From: an uncultured Bacilli bacterium
GTDB lineage: Bacteria; Bacillota_I; Bacilli_A; RF39; UBA660
Reading direction: 5' to 3'
Assembly (NCBI GenBank): GCA_910584085.1
Contig: CAJTZY010000026.1
Location: forward strand, 1 to 11,440
DNA length: 11,440 nt
A program made the translations under genes and the position numbers. The notes beneath the pieces were generated by a model. That model saw only the letters and a program-made list of their open reading frames with translations, made no database searches and was not told the DNA's origin. Positions 1 through 6,261 of the stretch are shown in pieces. How positions within the stretch are numbered: the stretch's first letter is position 1; each line of letters begins with the position of its first letter.

Positions 1-8
1 TAAATAGC

Positions 9-158
9 TTGTCTACATAATACCCTCTATTGTCTACTTTAAGCTTACCACTACACCTCTCATACACCCACCGCCCATTGACAAATGGGGGGGGGGTGTA
101 TGATATATTTGATATAGTCATTTGTCTTGTATAATTGTAAAGATATGGCAATTTGTCT
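9..158. repeat. Four TTGTCT direct repeats upstream of the operon promoter
   Basis: The hexamer TTGTCT occurs four times in the same orientation, at 9-14, 30-35, 122-127 and 153-158. The first two copies are TTGTCTAC with a 21-bp period. The last two are embedded in ATTTGTCTTG (120-129 and 151-160) with a 31-bp period and partly matching 3' flanks. Spacings of 21 and 31 bp are close to two and three helical turns. The last copy ends just before the -35 box at 166-171, where an activator could act. A regulator-binding role is inference; no known operator was recognised. Confidence 0.35.
60..103. repeat. 20-bp GC-rich hairpin containing a G10 tract
   Basis: The arm at 60-79 pairs with 84-103 around a 4-nt loop (GACA, 80-83). 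Twenty base pairs form with two mismatches (70/93 and 73/90). The right arm carries ten consecutive G residues (87-96), which stands out in DNA this AT-rich. The stem is strong enough to act as a transcription terminator or as a barrier isolating the operon from upstream transcription, although no long T-run follows on the + strand. The minus strand has no clear U-tract after it either. The G10 run could vary in length by slippage, which would change the stem. Confidence 0.7.
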
Positions 159-165
159 TGCACAG

Positions 166-194
166 TTGATTTTTTATGTATATATTGGTATAAT
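166..194 (+). promoter_or_regulatory. Sigma-A-type promoter for the polysaccharide operon
   Basis: A -35 box TTGATT (166-171) and a perfect -10 box TATAAT (189-194) are separated by exactly 17 bp. Transcription should begin near 201, giving a leader of about 44 nt before the first ATG at 245. The AT-rich leader contains a ribosome binding site but no obvious riboswitch or attenuator. A second TATAAT at 130-135 has only a TTGATA at 109-114 with a 15-bp spacer and is a weaker candidate. Confidence 0.7.
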
Positions 195-244
195 TGAAAT
201 GCACAAAGAGGGTTACTTTTAATTAAATAAAGAGGAGTTTTATT

Positions 245-919
245 ATGACAGTTAAAAGAAAAACTAATAATGATGAAAAATATCAGATTATTGATGAAGA
301 AATTACTTTTTATATAATATTTAAAAGATTTATAGATATTATTTTTGGATTAATAGGATGTATAATTTTAATACCTTTATATATAGGAGTTAAAATAGCT
401 TGTTTAATTACTAAAGATACAGCTCCAATTTTATTTAAACAAGAAAGAATTGGAAAGAATGGTAGACCTATCTATATATATAAATTTAGATCAATGGTTC
501 CAAATGCTGATAAAGTATTATTTGAAATGATGGAAAAAGATTCAGAAATAAGAAAAGAATACAAAAAATATAAAAAATTAAAGAATGATCCTAGAATTAC
601 GAAAGTTGGTAAATTTATCAGAGCCACATCAATTGATGAATTTCCGCAATTTGTAAATGTATTACTTGGGGATATGTCACTTGTAGGACCTAGACCATAT
701 TTATTTAGAGAAAAAGAAGATATGGGAGACTATTATGATACTATTATTAAATGTAAACCAGGTCTTACAGGATACTGGCAAGTCAATGGTAGAAATGATA
801 CTGATTTTAAATATAGATGTGAATTAGATCATTATTATTTTGAACATCGTAATACAGTTATGGATATTAAAATAGTTATTAAAACAATTAAACAAGTTGT
901 TTTTAGAAACGGTATGTAA
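245..919 (+). CDS. Undecaprenyl-phosphate sugar phosphotransferase (priming monotopic PGT)
   Basis: This enzyme starts repeat-unit assembly by moving a sugar-1-phosphate from a nucleotide sugar onto undecaprenyl phosphate at the inner face of the membrane. At 224 aa it is the short, monotopic form of the bacterial sugar transferase family: one hydrophobic re-entrant segment at about residues 22-56, then the catalytic domain. Visible family motifs are KFRSM (80-84), the Asp-Glu dyad D131-E132 in DEFPQ, LVGPRPYL (146-153) and KPGLTGYWQVNGR (171-183). The ATG follows AGAGGAG (231-237) by 7 nt. It is the first gene after the promoter, the usual place for a priming enzyme. The family is certain from sequence; the sugar (glucose, galactose or a HexNAc derivative) cannot be read from it. 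The four- or five-TM N-terminal domain of large WbaP-type enzymes is absent. Confidence 0.95.
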   Translation: MTVKRKTNNDEKYQIIDEEITFYIIFKRFIDIIFGLIGCIILIPLYIGVKIACLITKDTAPILFKQERIGKNGRPIYIYKFRSMVPNADKVLFEMMEKDSEIRKEYKKYKKLKNDPRITKVGKFIRATSIDEFPQFVNVLLGDMSLVGPRPYLFREKEDMGDYYDTIIKCKPGLTGYWQVNGRNDTDFKYRCELDHYYFEHRNTVMDIKIVIKTIKQVVFRNGM

Positions 920-929
920 AAAATATAAT

Positions 930-936
930 AGGTGTG
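930..936 (+). promoter_or_regulatory. Ribosome binding site fixing the start of the acetyltransferase at 944
   Basis: AGGTG (930-934) lies 9 nt before ATG 944. The in-frame GTG at 932-934 is inside this site and so is unlikely to be the true start. Confidence 0.6.
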
Positions 937-943
937 TATAAAT

Positions 944-1489
944 ATGAAATTTTCAGAAGTTAAAAAATATGTGCAAAGTGATTTATATAGATATAGTGGT
1001 AATGTAAAAATTTTATCTTTTCTATTACTTTATTTAAAATCAAGTGTTTTTAGATGGCAAGTTGCATTTAGATTGTGCAAAGGTAAAAGGATAATAAAGT
1101 TATTTGGAATCTTTTTATGGCTAATTAATAGAACCAGAAAAAATATTGGTATTTATAGAGAAACAAACATTGGCTTTGGTTTATTTATTGGTCATAATGC
1201 CCCTATCCAAATAAATCCTGGAACAATAATTGGAAATAATTGTAATCTGAGCCAATGCGTAACTATAGGAACTAATGATAACACTCCTGCAATTATTGGT
1301 AATAATGTTTATATTGGACCTAATGTTTGTATAGTTGAAAATGTAGTCATTGGTGATAATGTAACAATTGGAGCCGGTAGTGTTGTTACTAAAAATTTGC
1401 CTGACAATTCAACTGTTGCTGGTAATTATGCTAAAGTGTTAAATTATAATAATCCAGGAAGATATATTAATAATAAATGGAATAGCTAA
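944..1489 (+). CDS. Serine-acetyltransferase-like capsular O-acetyltransferase (left-handed beta-helix)
   Basis: This 181-aa protein is a hexapeptide-repeat acyltransferase of the CysE-like subgroup common in capsule loci. Residues 1-65 are helical and partly hydrophobic, with a short segment at 51-62. Residues 73-160 carry imperfect [LIV]-G-X4 repeats, such as IGNNC, IGNNV, IGPNV, IGDNV and IGAGSVV. H84 in IGHNAP sits where the catalytic His of serine acetyltransferase is expected. The protein lacks the long N-terminal domain of housekeeping CysE. With its position among glycosyltransferases, that favours acetylation of a sugar in the repeat unit over cysteine synthesis. The donor is presumably acetyl-CoA (family knowledge). 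ATG 944 is chosen over the in-frame GTG at 932, which lies inside the ribosome binding site. The acceptor sugar is unknown. Confidence 0.85.
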   Translation: MKFSEVKKYVQSDLYRYSGNVKILSFLLLYLKSSVFRWQVAFRLCKGKRIIKLFGIFLWLINRTRKNIGIYRETNIGFGLFIGHNAPIQINPGTIIGNNCNLSQCVTIGTNDNTPAIIGNNVYIGPNVCIVENVVIGDNVTIGAGSVVTKNLPDNSTVAGNYAKVLNYNNPGRYINNKWNS

Positions 1490-1523
1490 TGATAAGAATA
1501 TATTAATATTTTGAGGTGATATA

Positions 1524-2642
1524 GTGAAAATCACAATGTTAGGACAAAAAAGAGTCCCTTCTCGTGAAGGTGGAGTAGAAATTGTTGTTGAAGAATTATC
1601 TACTAGGATGGCTAAACTCGGTCATTATGTAGTATGTTATAATAGAAGTGGAAAACATGTTCTTGATAAAAATAAAAAAAGTGAAGATTTAAAAGAATAT
1701 AAAGGTGTTAAATTAAAGAAAGTCATAACTATAGATAAAAAAGGATTAGCTGCAATGACGTCTTCCTTTTTTGCTACTGTTAAAATTTTATTTTTTAAAG
1801 CAGAGGTTGTTCATTATCATGCTGAAGGACCATGTGCTTGGATGTGGATTATTAAATGGTTTAGTAAAAAACGTATTATTGCTACTATACATGGTTTAGA
1901 TTGGCAAAGAGCTAAGTGGGGAAATTTTGCTTCTAAATATATAAAATTTGGAGAAAAAATGGCTGTTAAGTATGCTGATGAAATAATTGTTTTAAGTAAG
2001 AATGTACAAGAATACTTTAAAAAAGAATATGATAGAGATACTGTTTTTATTCCTAACGGAGTGAGTAAACCAACAATAGGAAAAGCAAGTATTATAACTA
2101 AAAAATATGGAATAAAAAAAGATGAATATATTTTATATTTGGGAAGACTTGTTCCAGAAAAAGGTATTCATTATTTAATTGAAGCTTTTAATAAAATAAA
2201 AACAGATAAGAAACTTGTTATTGCAGGCGGTGCGAGTGATACAGATTCTTATTTTGTAGAATTAAAAGAAATGAGTAAAAATAATAAGAATATTATTTTT
2301 ACAGGATTTGTTGAAGGAAAGGAGCTTTCTGAATTATATAGTAATGCGTATATTTATTGCTTACCAAGTGATTTAGAAGGAATGCCTTTAAGCCTGCTTG
2401 AGGCTATGAGTTATGGCAATTGTTGTTTAACTAGTGACATAAAGGAATGTAGTGAAGTTACTCAAAATAATGGAGTTACTTTTAAAAAATCTGATGTGAA
2501 AGATTTGACTAAAACATTACAAAGTTTATGTGATAATGTTAAAAAGGTAAAAGAATATAAAGAAGAAGCTCAAAAATATATTTTAAACAAATATAATTGG
2601 GATGATGTAGTTAAACAAACGTTAAAGTTATATGAAGGGTGA
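1524..2642 (+). CDS. Glycosyltransferase family 4 with DUF1972-like N-terminus
   Basis: A 372-aa retaining GT-B glycosyltransferase, expected at the cytoplasmic face of the membrane, where it adds one sugar to the lipid-linked repeat. The N-terminal Rossmann half begins with MLGQKRVPSREGGVEIVVEE (residues 5-24). This resembles the acceptor domain described as DUF1972, found in many rhamnosyltransferase-type enzymes. The C-terminal donor half shows LGRLVPEKG (206-214) and the EX7E motif E285-E293 in EGMPLSLLE. The start is GTG 1524, preceded by GAGGTGAT (1513-1520). It puts MKI at the first beta strand; ATG at 1536 would cut into that strand. The TGA stop (2640-2642) lies within the next gene's ribosome binding region, so the two are probably translationally linked. 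Family is firm; sugar and linkage are not readable. Confidence 0.92.
   Translation: MKITMLGQKRVPSREGGVEIVVEELSTRMAKLGHYVVCYNRSGKHVLDKNKKSEDLKEYKGVKLKKVITIDKKGLAAMTSSFFATVKILFFKAEVVHYHAEGPCAWMWIIKWFSKKRIIATIHGLDWQRAKWGNFASKYIKFGEKMAVKYADEIIVLSKNVQEYFKKEYDRDTVFIPNGVSKPTIGKASIITKKYGIKKDEYILYLGRLVPEKGIHYLIEAFNKIKTDKKLVIAGGASDTDSYFVELKEMSKNNKNIIFTGFVEGKELSELYSNAYIYCLPSDLEGMPLSLLEAMSYGNCCLTSDIKECSEVTQNNGVTFKKSDVKDLTKTLQSLCDNVKKVKEYKEEAQKYILNKYNWDDVVKQTLKLYEG
2636..2642 (+). promoter_or_regulatory. Ribosome binding site overlapping the upstream stop codon
   Basis: AGGGTGA (2636-2642) includes the TGA stop of the preceding glycosyltransferase and lies 5 nt before ATG 2648. It also contains the in-frame GTG 2639, which is rejected as a start because the family begins MIPKKIHYCWFG. 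Confidence 0.65.
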
Positions 2643-2647
2643 TTGAA

Positions 2648-3349
2648 ATGATTCCTAAAAAAATTCATTATTGTTGGTTTGGACCAGCGAAAAAAAGTAA
2701 ATTATTTTATAAATGTTTAAATTCGTGGAAGAAATATTTTCCTGATTATGAAATAATAGAATGGAATGAAAATAATTTTGATGTAAACTGTATAGAGTTT
2801 ACTAAACAGGCTTATAAGCAAAAAAAATATGCTTTTTTAAGTGATTATGCTAGATTAAAAATTTTATATGAAAATGGTGGTATTTATTTTGATACTGATG
2901 TTCAAGTTTTAAAAAGAATGCCAGATGATATTTTGCAAAATGGATATTTTGCAAAAGAGAAAGAAAAGGAAATTGCTACAGGCTTAGGTTTTGCAGTAGA
3001 ACCTCATAATATATATATAAAATATATGATGGATGATTATGAAAAATTAAATTGTTTAGATGAAGTTTTGCCATGTCCGATTTTTAATACAAATTCTTTA
3101 AAAGCTAAAGGTTATGATCTTTCAAAAATTGATTTATTAGGGAATATAAAAATATATGATAGACAATATTTTTGTGGATATGATATAGATAATAATCACT
3201 ATATGATTTCGGATAAAACGTATACTGTTCATCATTATAATGCTTCTTGGATTTCAAAACGTGCAAAGTTTAAAAGAAATATTAAAAGAATTATTAGTAA
3301 AATAATTGGAGTTAAAAATTATGATAAAATAAGAAAGTTAAAAAAATAG
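2648..3349 (+). CDS. DXD-containing glycosyltransferase (GT32/OCH1-like capsule family)
   Basis: A 233-aa GT-A-fold sugar transferase of the group related to OCH1 and to the catalytic domain of large clostridial toxins, common in bacterial capsule loci. The hallmark start MIPKKIHYCWFG is present. SDYARLKILYENGGIYFDTD (residues 65-84) contains the DXD motif D82-D84 that binds the metal and nucleotide sugar. A His/Trp-rich C-terminal element (VHHYNASW) closes the catalytic domain, followed by a basic tail likely to contact membrane or lipid-linked acceptor. The family is retaining and metal-dependent. Its length is normal for the bacterial form. Donor and acceptor cannot be inferred. It sits between two GT-B enzymes and probably adds an internal or branch residue. 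Confidence 0.92.
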   Translation: MIPKKIHYCWFGPAKKSKLFYKCLNSWKKYFPDYEIIEWNENNFDVNCIEFTKQAYKQKKYAFLSDYARLKILYENGGIYFDTDVQVLKRMPDDILQNGYFAKEKEKEIATGLGFAVEPHNIYIKYMMDDYEKLNCLDEVLPCPIFNTNSLKAKGYDLSKIDLLGNIKIYDRQYFCGYDIDNNHYMISDKTYTVHHYNASWISKRAKFKRNIKRIISKIIGVKNYDKIRKLKK

Positions 3350-3355
3350 GACGAT

Positions 3356-3362
3356 AGGTGAT
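3356..3362 (+). promoter_or_regulatory. Ribosome binding site fixing the start at 3367
   Basis: AGGTGAT (3356-3362) is 4 nt before ATG 3367. The in-frame GTG 3358 is part of this site and is rejected as the start. Confidence 0.65.
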
Positions 3363-3366
3363 TCAG

Positions 3367-4485
3367 ATGATTAGAATTCTTCAGTGTGTTAATAAAATGG
3401 ATAGATGTGGATTAGAAACAATGTTAATGAATTACTATCGTAATATAGATAGAACTAAAGTACAGTTTGACTTTTTAACACATAGAAAAACTAAAGGTGC
3501 ATATGATAATGAAATTGAAGAACTTGGTGGTAAAGTGTATTATGCGCCTCGTTTAATGCCTTACAATATATTAAAATATAGAAAATATATGAAAAACTTT
3601 TTTAATGAGCATAAAGAATATAAAATTGTACATTCTCACATTGATACTATGTCTTTTTTTCCCTTACGAGAGGCAAAACGAAATAGTATTAAATATAGAA
3701 TTTCTCATAGTCACACTTCTAGATTAGATAAAGACTTGAAGTATTTTATAAAATTATATTGTAAGTTTGCTATAAATAAGGTTTCTAATATACGATTTGC
3801 ATGTGGTAAAAAAGCTGGTGAATTTTTGTATAATAAATTAGATTTTCATATTATAAATAATGCTATTGATACAAATAAATTTAAGTATGATATCCAAAAG
3901 AGAAATGAAATAAGGAAAAAATTTGATATAAAGAATGATGAATTTATTATTGGACATGTAGGAAGATTTATTTATATTAAGAATCAGAAATTTTTAATTT
4001 ATGTATTTAATGAATATTTAAAAATTAATCCTAATTCTAAGCTAATGTTAATTGGTGCTGGTAATGATGAAGAAATGTTGAAAAATAAGGTAAATGAATT
4101 AGGAATAAGTGAAAAAGTCATTTTTTTGGTTGATAGAAGCGATGTTAATGAATTATATCAAGCAATGGATATATTTGTTATGCCTTCTTTATTTGAAGGT
4201 GTTCCATTAGTTGCTATCGAGGCTCAAACTAATGGATTAAATTGTATTTTGTCTGATAAAATATCTTTTGAAACAAAATTGTGCTCTAATGTATTTTTTA
4301 TGAGTTTAAATGAATCTCCAGTTGCTTGGGCAAAGAAAATTTCTGAAATTGGTGGAGTTCGTAATGATAATTCTGTTGAAGATATTAAAAATCAAAGTTA
4401 TGATATAAAAGAAGAAACAAAAAAACTAATGGATTTTTATTTAGAATTAGTAGAAAAAGAAAATAATGAAGGGAGTAAATTATGA
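3367..4485 (+). CDS. Glycosyltransferase family 4 (EpsF-like)
   Basis: A 372-aa GT-B glycosyltransferase. The N-terminus (MIRILQCVNKMDRCGLETML, residues 1-20) and the following MNYYRNIDRTKVQFDFL match a widespread Gram-positive exopolysaccharide family. The donor-binding half shows GHVGRFIYIKNQ (197-208) and EX7E at E277-E285 (EGVPLVAIE). An oddity is the N-terminal loop, which usually reads GG(I/L)E and here is C-G-L-E (C13-G14), so one of two phosphate-contacting glycines is changed. The rest of the fold looks intact, so I expect an active enzyme. Its stop overlaps the polymerase start by 4 nt (ATGA), indicating translational coupling. The sugar is unknown. Confidence 0.92.
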   Translation: MIRILQCVNKMDRCGLETMLMNYYRNIDRTKVQFDFLTHRKTKGAYDNEIEELGGKVYYAPRLMPYNILKYRKYMKNFFNEHKEYKIVHSHIDTMSFFPLREAKRNSIKYRISHSHTSRLDKDLKYFIKLYCKFAINKVSNIRFACGKKAGEFLYNKLDFHIINNAIDTNKFKYDIQKRNEIRKKFDIKNDEFIIGHVGRFIYIKNQKFLIYVFNEYLKINPNSKLMLIGAGNDEEMLKNKVNELGISEKVIFLVDRSDVNELYQAMDIFVMPSLFEGVPLVAIEAQTNGLNCILSDKISFETKLCSNVFFMSLNESPVAWAKKISEIGGVRNDNSVEDIKNQSYDIKEETKKLMDFYLELVEKENNEGSKL

Positions 4486-5747
4486 AAAATATAAAAAATT
4501 TAAAATATTATTTTTTGATTTTAAGTATATATTTGTTTAGCTTTCAATATTTTTTAGAAAGCCAAATAAGCATTTTTAAGTATATAGATGAGTTATATTC
4601 TTTATTATTTATTCCGATATTTTTGATATCTACAAAGGTACAAAAAAAAGAATTGACAAAAAAACATACTATGATATTTGTAATGTTATTAATATTAACG
4701 ATTATAGGATTAATTCCTAATTTTATTTATCATTATCAATCATCAAGCTATATTATAATGGATATATTATTATTATTTAAGTTTTATTTATCTATGTTTT
4801 TGTCATTTTTGTTATTTGATATTAATATTTTAAATGATAATAACTGTTTAAAAATGCGAAAACATTTAAGATTTATAATTATTATATTGTTTGCTGCAAC
4901 TATTATTAATTATGTATTTGATGTTTGGCCAAATTCAAGTTTGAGATATGGTCTCATGCCAAATCAAGTGTTCTTTGGACATCCTACTAAGCTATCTGCT
5001 GTATTATTCTTCTTATTATCATTTTATATTATATCTAACAAAGGGGAAATGGATTTTTATTATGTTTTGATATATATAATGATAGCATCAACGTTAAGAA
5101 CTAAATCATTGTGTGCGTTACTTTGTGCAATTGTTTTAATGGTTTATGTTATGAAGAAAAATAAGAAAATAGACATAAAAAAACTTGCTTTGATTGGTGG
5201 AGTTATTTGTTTGTTAGGTTTTAATACATTTAAATACTATTTTTTATCAGATGGTTTTGCTAGGTCTGAAATTATGTTCGCAAGTTTGGAAATTGCAAGT
5301 GACTATTTTCCATTAGGAACTGGTTTTGGTACATTTGGGTCTTGGGCTTCTGGATTATCTTATTCTAAAGTATATTATTTATATGGTTTAAATAATGTCT
5401 GGGGGATTAGTCCATATGATTTTTCGGCAATAGCTGATTCTTTTTGGCCAACACTTCTAGGACAATTTGGGTATTTTGGAGCAATATTGTATTTATTAAT
5501 ATTAATTAAACTTTTTTCTAATATTCAAAAAGATTTTAATCCTGAACAAAAATATATATATATTTCTAAACTTATTGCATTTGTATATTTGTTAATTTCT
5601 AGTACTTCAGAATCAGCATTTTTTAACCCTTTATCTGTTCCATTAGCACTAATTATTGGAATAAATATTAAAAAAAATGATTCTATGATAAGAAAAGTAA
5701 ATAAAAAAATAAAAGAGAGCAGTGATATTAATGAGTTTGTTAAGTAA
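4482..5747 (+). CDS. wzy: Wzy-type polysaccharide repeat-unit polymerase
   Basis: A 421-aa, very hydrophobic protein with about ten to twelve predicted membrane segments (roughly 8-25, 36-51, 63-84, 91-113, 129-147, 168-203, 208-224, 234-255, 325-346, 360-375, 384-396). The large extracytoplasmic loop at about 256-324 contains PLGTGFGTFGSW (277-288), the kind of loop motif seen in O-antigen ligase/polymerase proteins. The role is to join flipped, undecaprenyl-linked repeats outside the membrane. Wzy proteins diverge greatly, so the call rests on topology, loop motif, length and its place beside the flippase and priming enzyme. ATG 4482 follows AAGGGAG (4469-4475) by 6 nt and overlaps the upstream stop. 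The acyltransferase that follows starts inside the last codons of this gene. Confidence 0.85.
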   Translation: MKNIKNLKYYFLILSIYLFSFQYFLESQISIFKYIDELYSLLFIPIFLISTKVQKKELTKKHTMIFVMLLILTIIGLIPNFIYHYQSSSYIIMDILLLFKFYLSMFLSFLLFDINILNDNNCLKMRKHLRFIIIILFAATIINYVFDVWPNSSLRYGLMPNQVFFGHPTKLSAVLFFLLSFYIISNKGEMDFYYVLIYIMIASTLRTKSLCALLCAIVLMVYVMKKNKKIDIKKLALIGGVICLLGFNTFKYYFLSDGFARSEIMFASLEIASDYFPLGTGFGTFGSWASGLSYSKVYYLYGLNNVWGISPYDFSAIADSFWPTLLGQFGYFGAILYLLILIKLFSNIQKDFNPEQKYIYISKLIAFVYLLISSTSESAFFNPLSVPLALIIGINIKKNDSMIRKVNKKIKESSDINEFVK

Positions 5748-6234
5748 AGTGAAGTTTGAACTGATTAAAAAGTTATATCCATATAAATTAAAAAAGACTG
5801 CTGCTAGTTATAAAGGTAGAGTTTATGTTGGCAGTCCGAGTTTTATTACTTCTAATACACATTTAGGTAATAATGTTTGTTTTAATGGAATGAAGATTTT
5901 TGGTAATGGAAAAGTTGTTATTGGTGATAATTTTCACTCTGGTGGTGGTTGTCAAATAATTACTTCTTTTCATAATTATGAAGGTGATGCTATTCCATAT
6001 GATGATACTTATATTGATAAAGATGTTATTATCGGTAATAATGTTTGGTTAGGTAACAATGTTATTATTTTAGGTGGTGTGCAAATTGGAGAGGGAGCAA
6101 TAATTCAAGCAGGAAGTGTTGTTTGTAAAAGTATTCCTGATTGTGCAATCGCCGGTGGACATCCTGCCGTCCCATTTAAGTATAGAGATAAGGAACATTA
6201 CGAAAAAATGAAAGAAGGGAATAAATTTCATTAA
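5731..6234 (+). CDS. Hexapeptide-repeat O-acetyltransferase (LacA/NodL/WbbJ-like)
   Basis: A 167-aa left-handed beta-helix acyltransferase. The helix runs from about residue 30 to 145, with LGNNV, IGDNF, IGNNVWLGNNVIILGGVQIG (101-120) and IGEGAIIQAGSVV. H69 and H81 (SFHNYEG) are candidate catalytic histidines; the AGGHPA element (141-146) is typical of sugar O-acetyltransferases in this group. It probably acetylates a sugar of the repeat unit using acetyl-CoA. It belongs to a different subgroup from the CysE-like gene at 944, so the polymer may carry two acyl modifications, or one enzyme may acylate a nucleotide-sugar precursor. The start is taken as ATG 5731, overlapping the polymerase gene by 17 nt. 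AGTGA (5721-5725) is a weak ribosome binding site, so translation probably depends on coupling. GTG 5722 inside it is rejected. Confidence 0.88.
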   Translation: MSLLSKVKFELIKKLYPYKLKKTAASYKGRVYVGSPSFITSNTHLGNNVCFNGMKIFGNGKVVIGDNFHSGGGCQIITSFHNYEGDAIPYDDTYIDKDVIIGNNVWLGNNVIILGGVQIGEGAIIQAGSVVCKSIPDCAIAGGHPAVPFKYRDKEHYEKMKEGNKFH

Positions 6235-6261
6235 TGAATAATTTTTAAGGAGAATATTATT

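Noticed and set aside
64..80. Minus-strand GGCGGTGGGTG similar to an ops/JUMPstart element
   Set aside because: Only about seven bases agree, it points away from the operon, and RfaH/ops control belongs to Proteobacteria, not to this type of organism.
4642..4668. A8 and A7 runs in the polymerase gene as phase-variation sites
   Set aside because: Runs of this length are common throughout this AT-rich window and the gene is in frame; nothing marks these as special.
5550..5566. Short TA-repeat stretches in coding regions
   Set aside because: They encode ordinary Ile/Tyr codons and are expected from the base composition.
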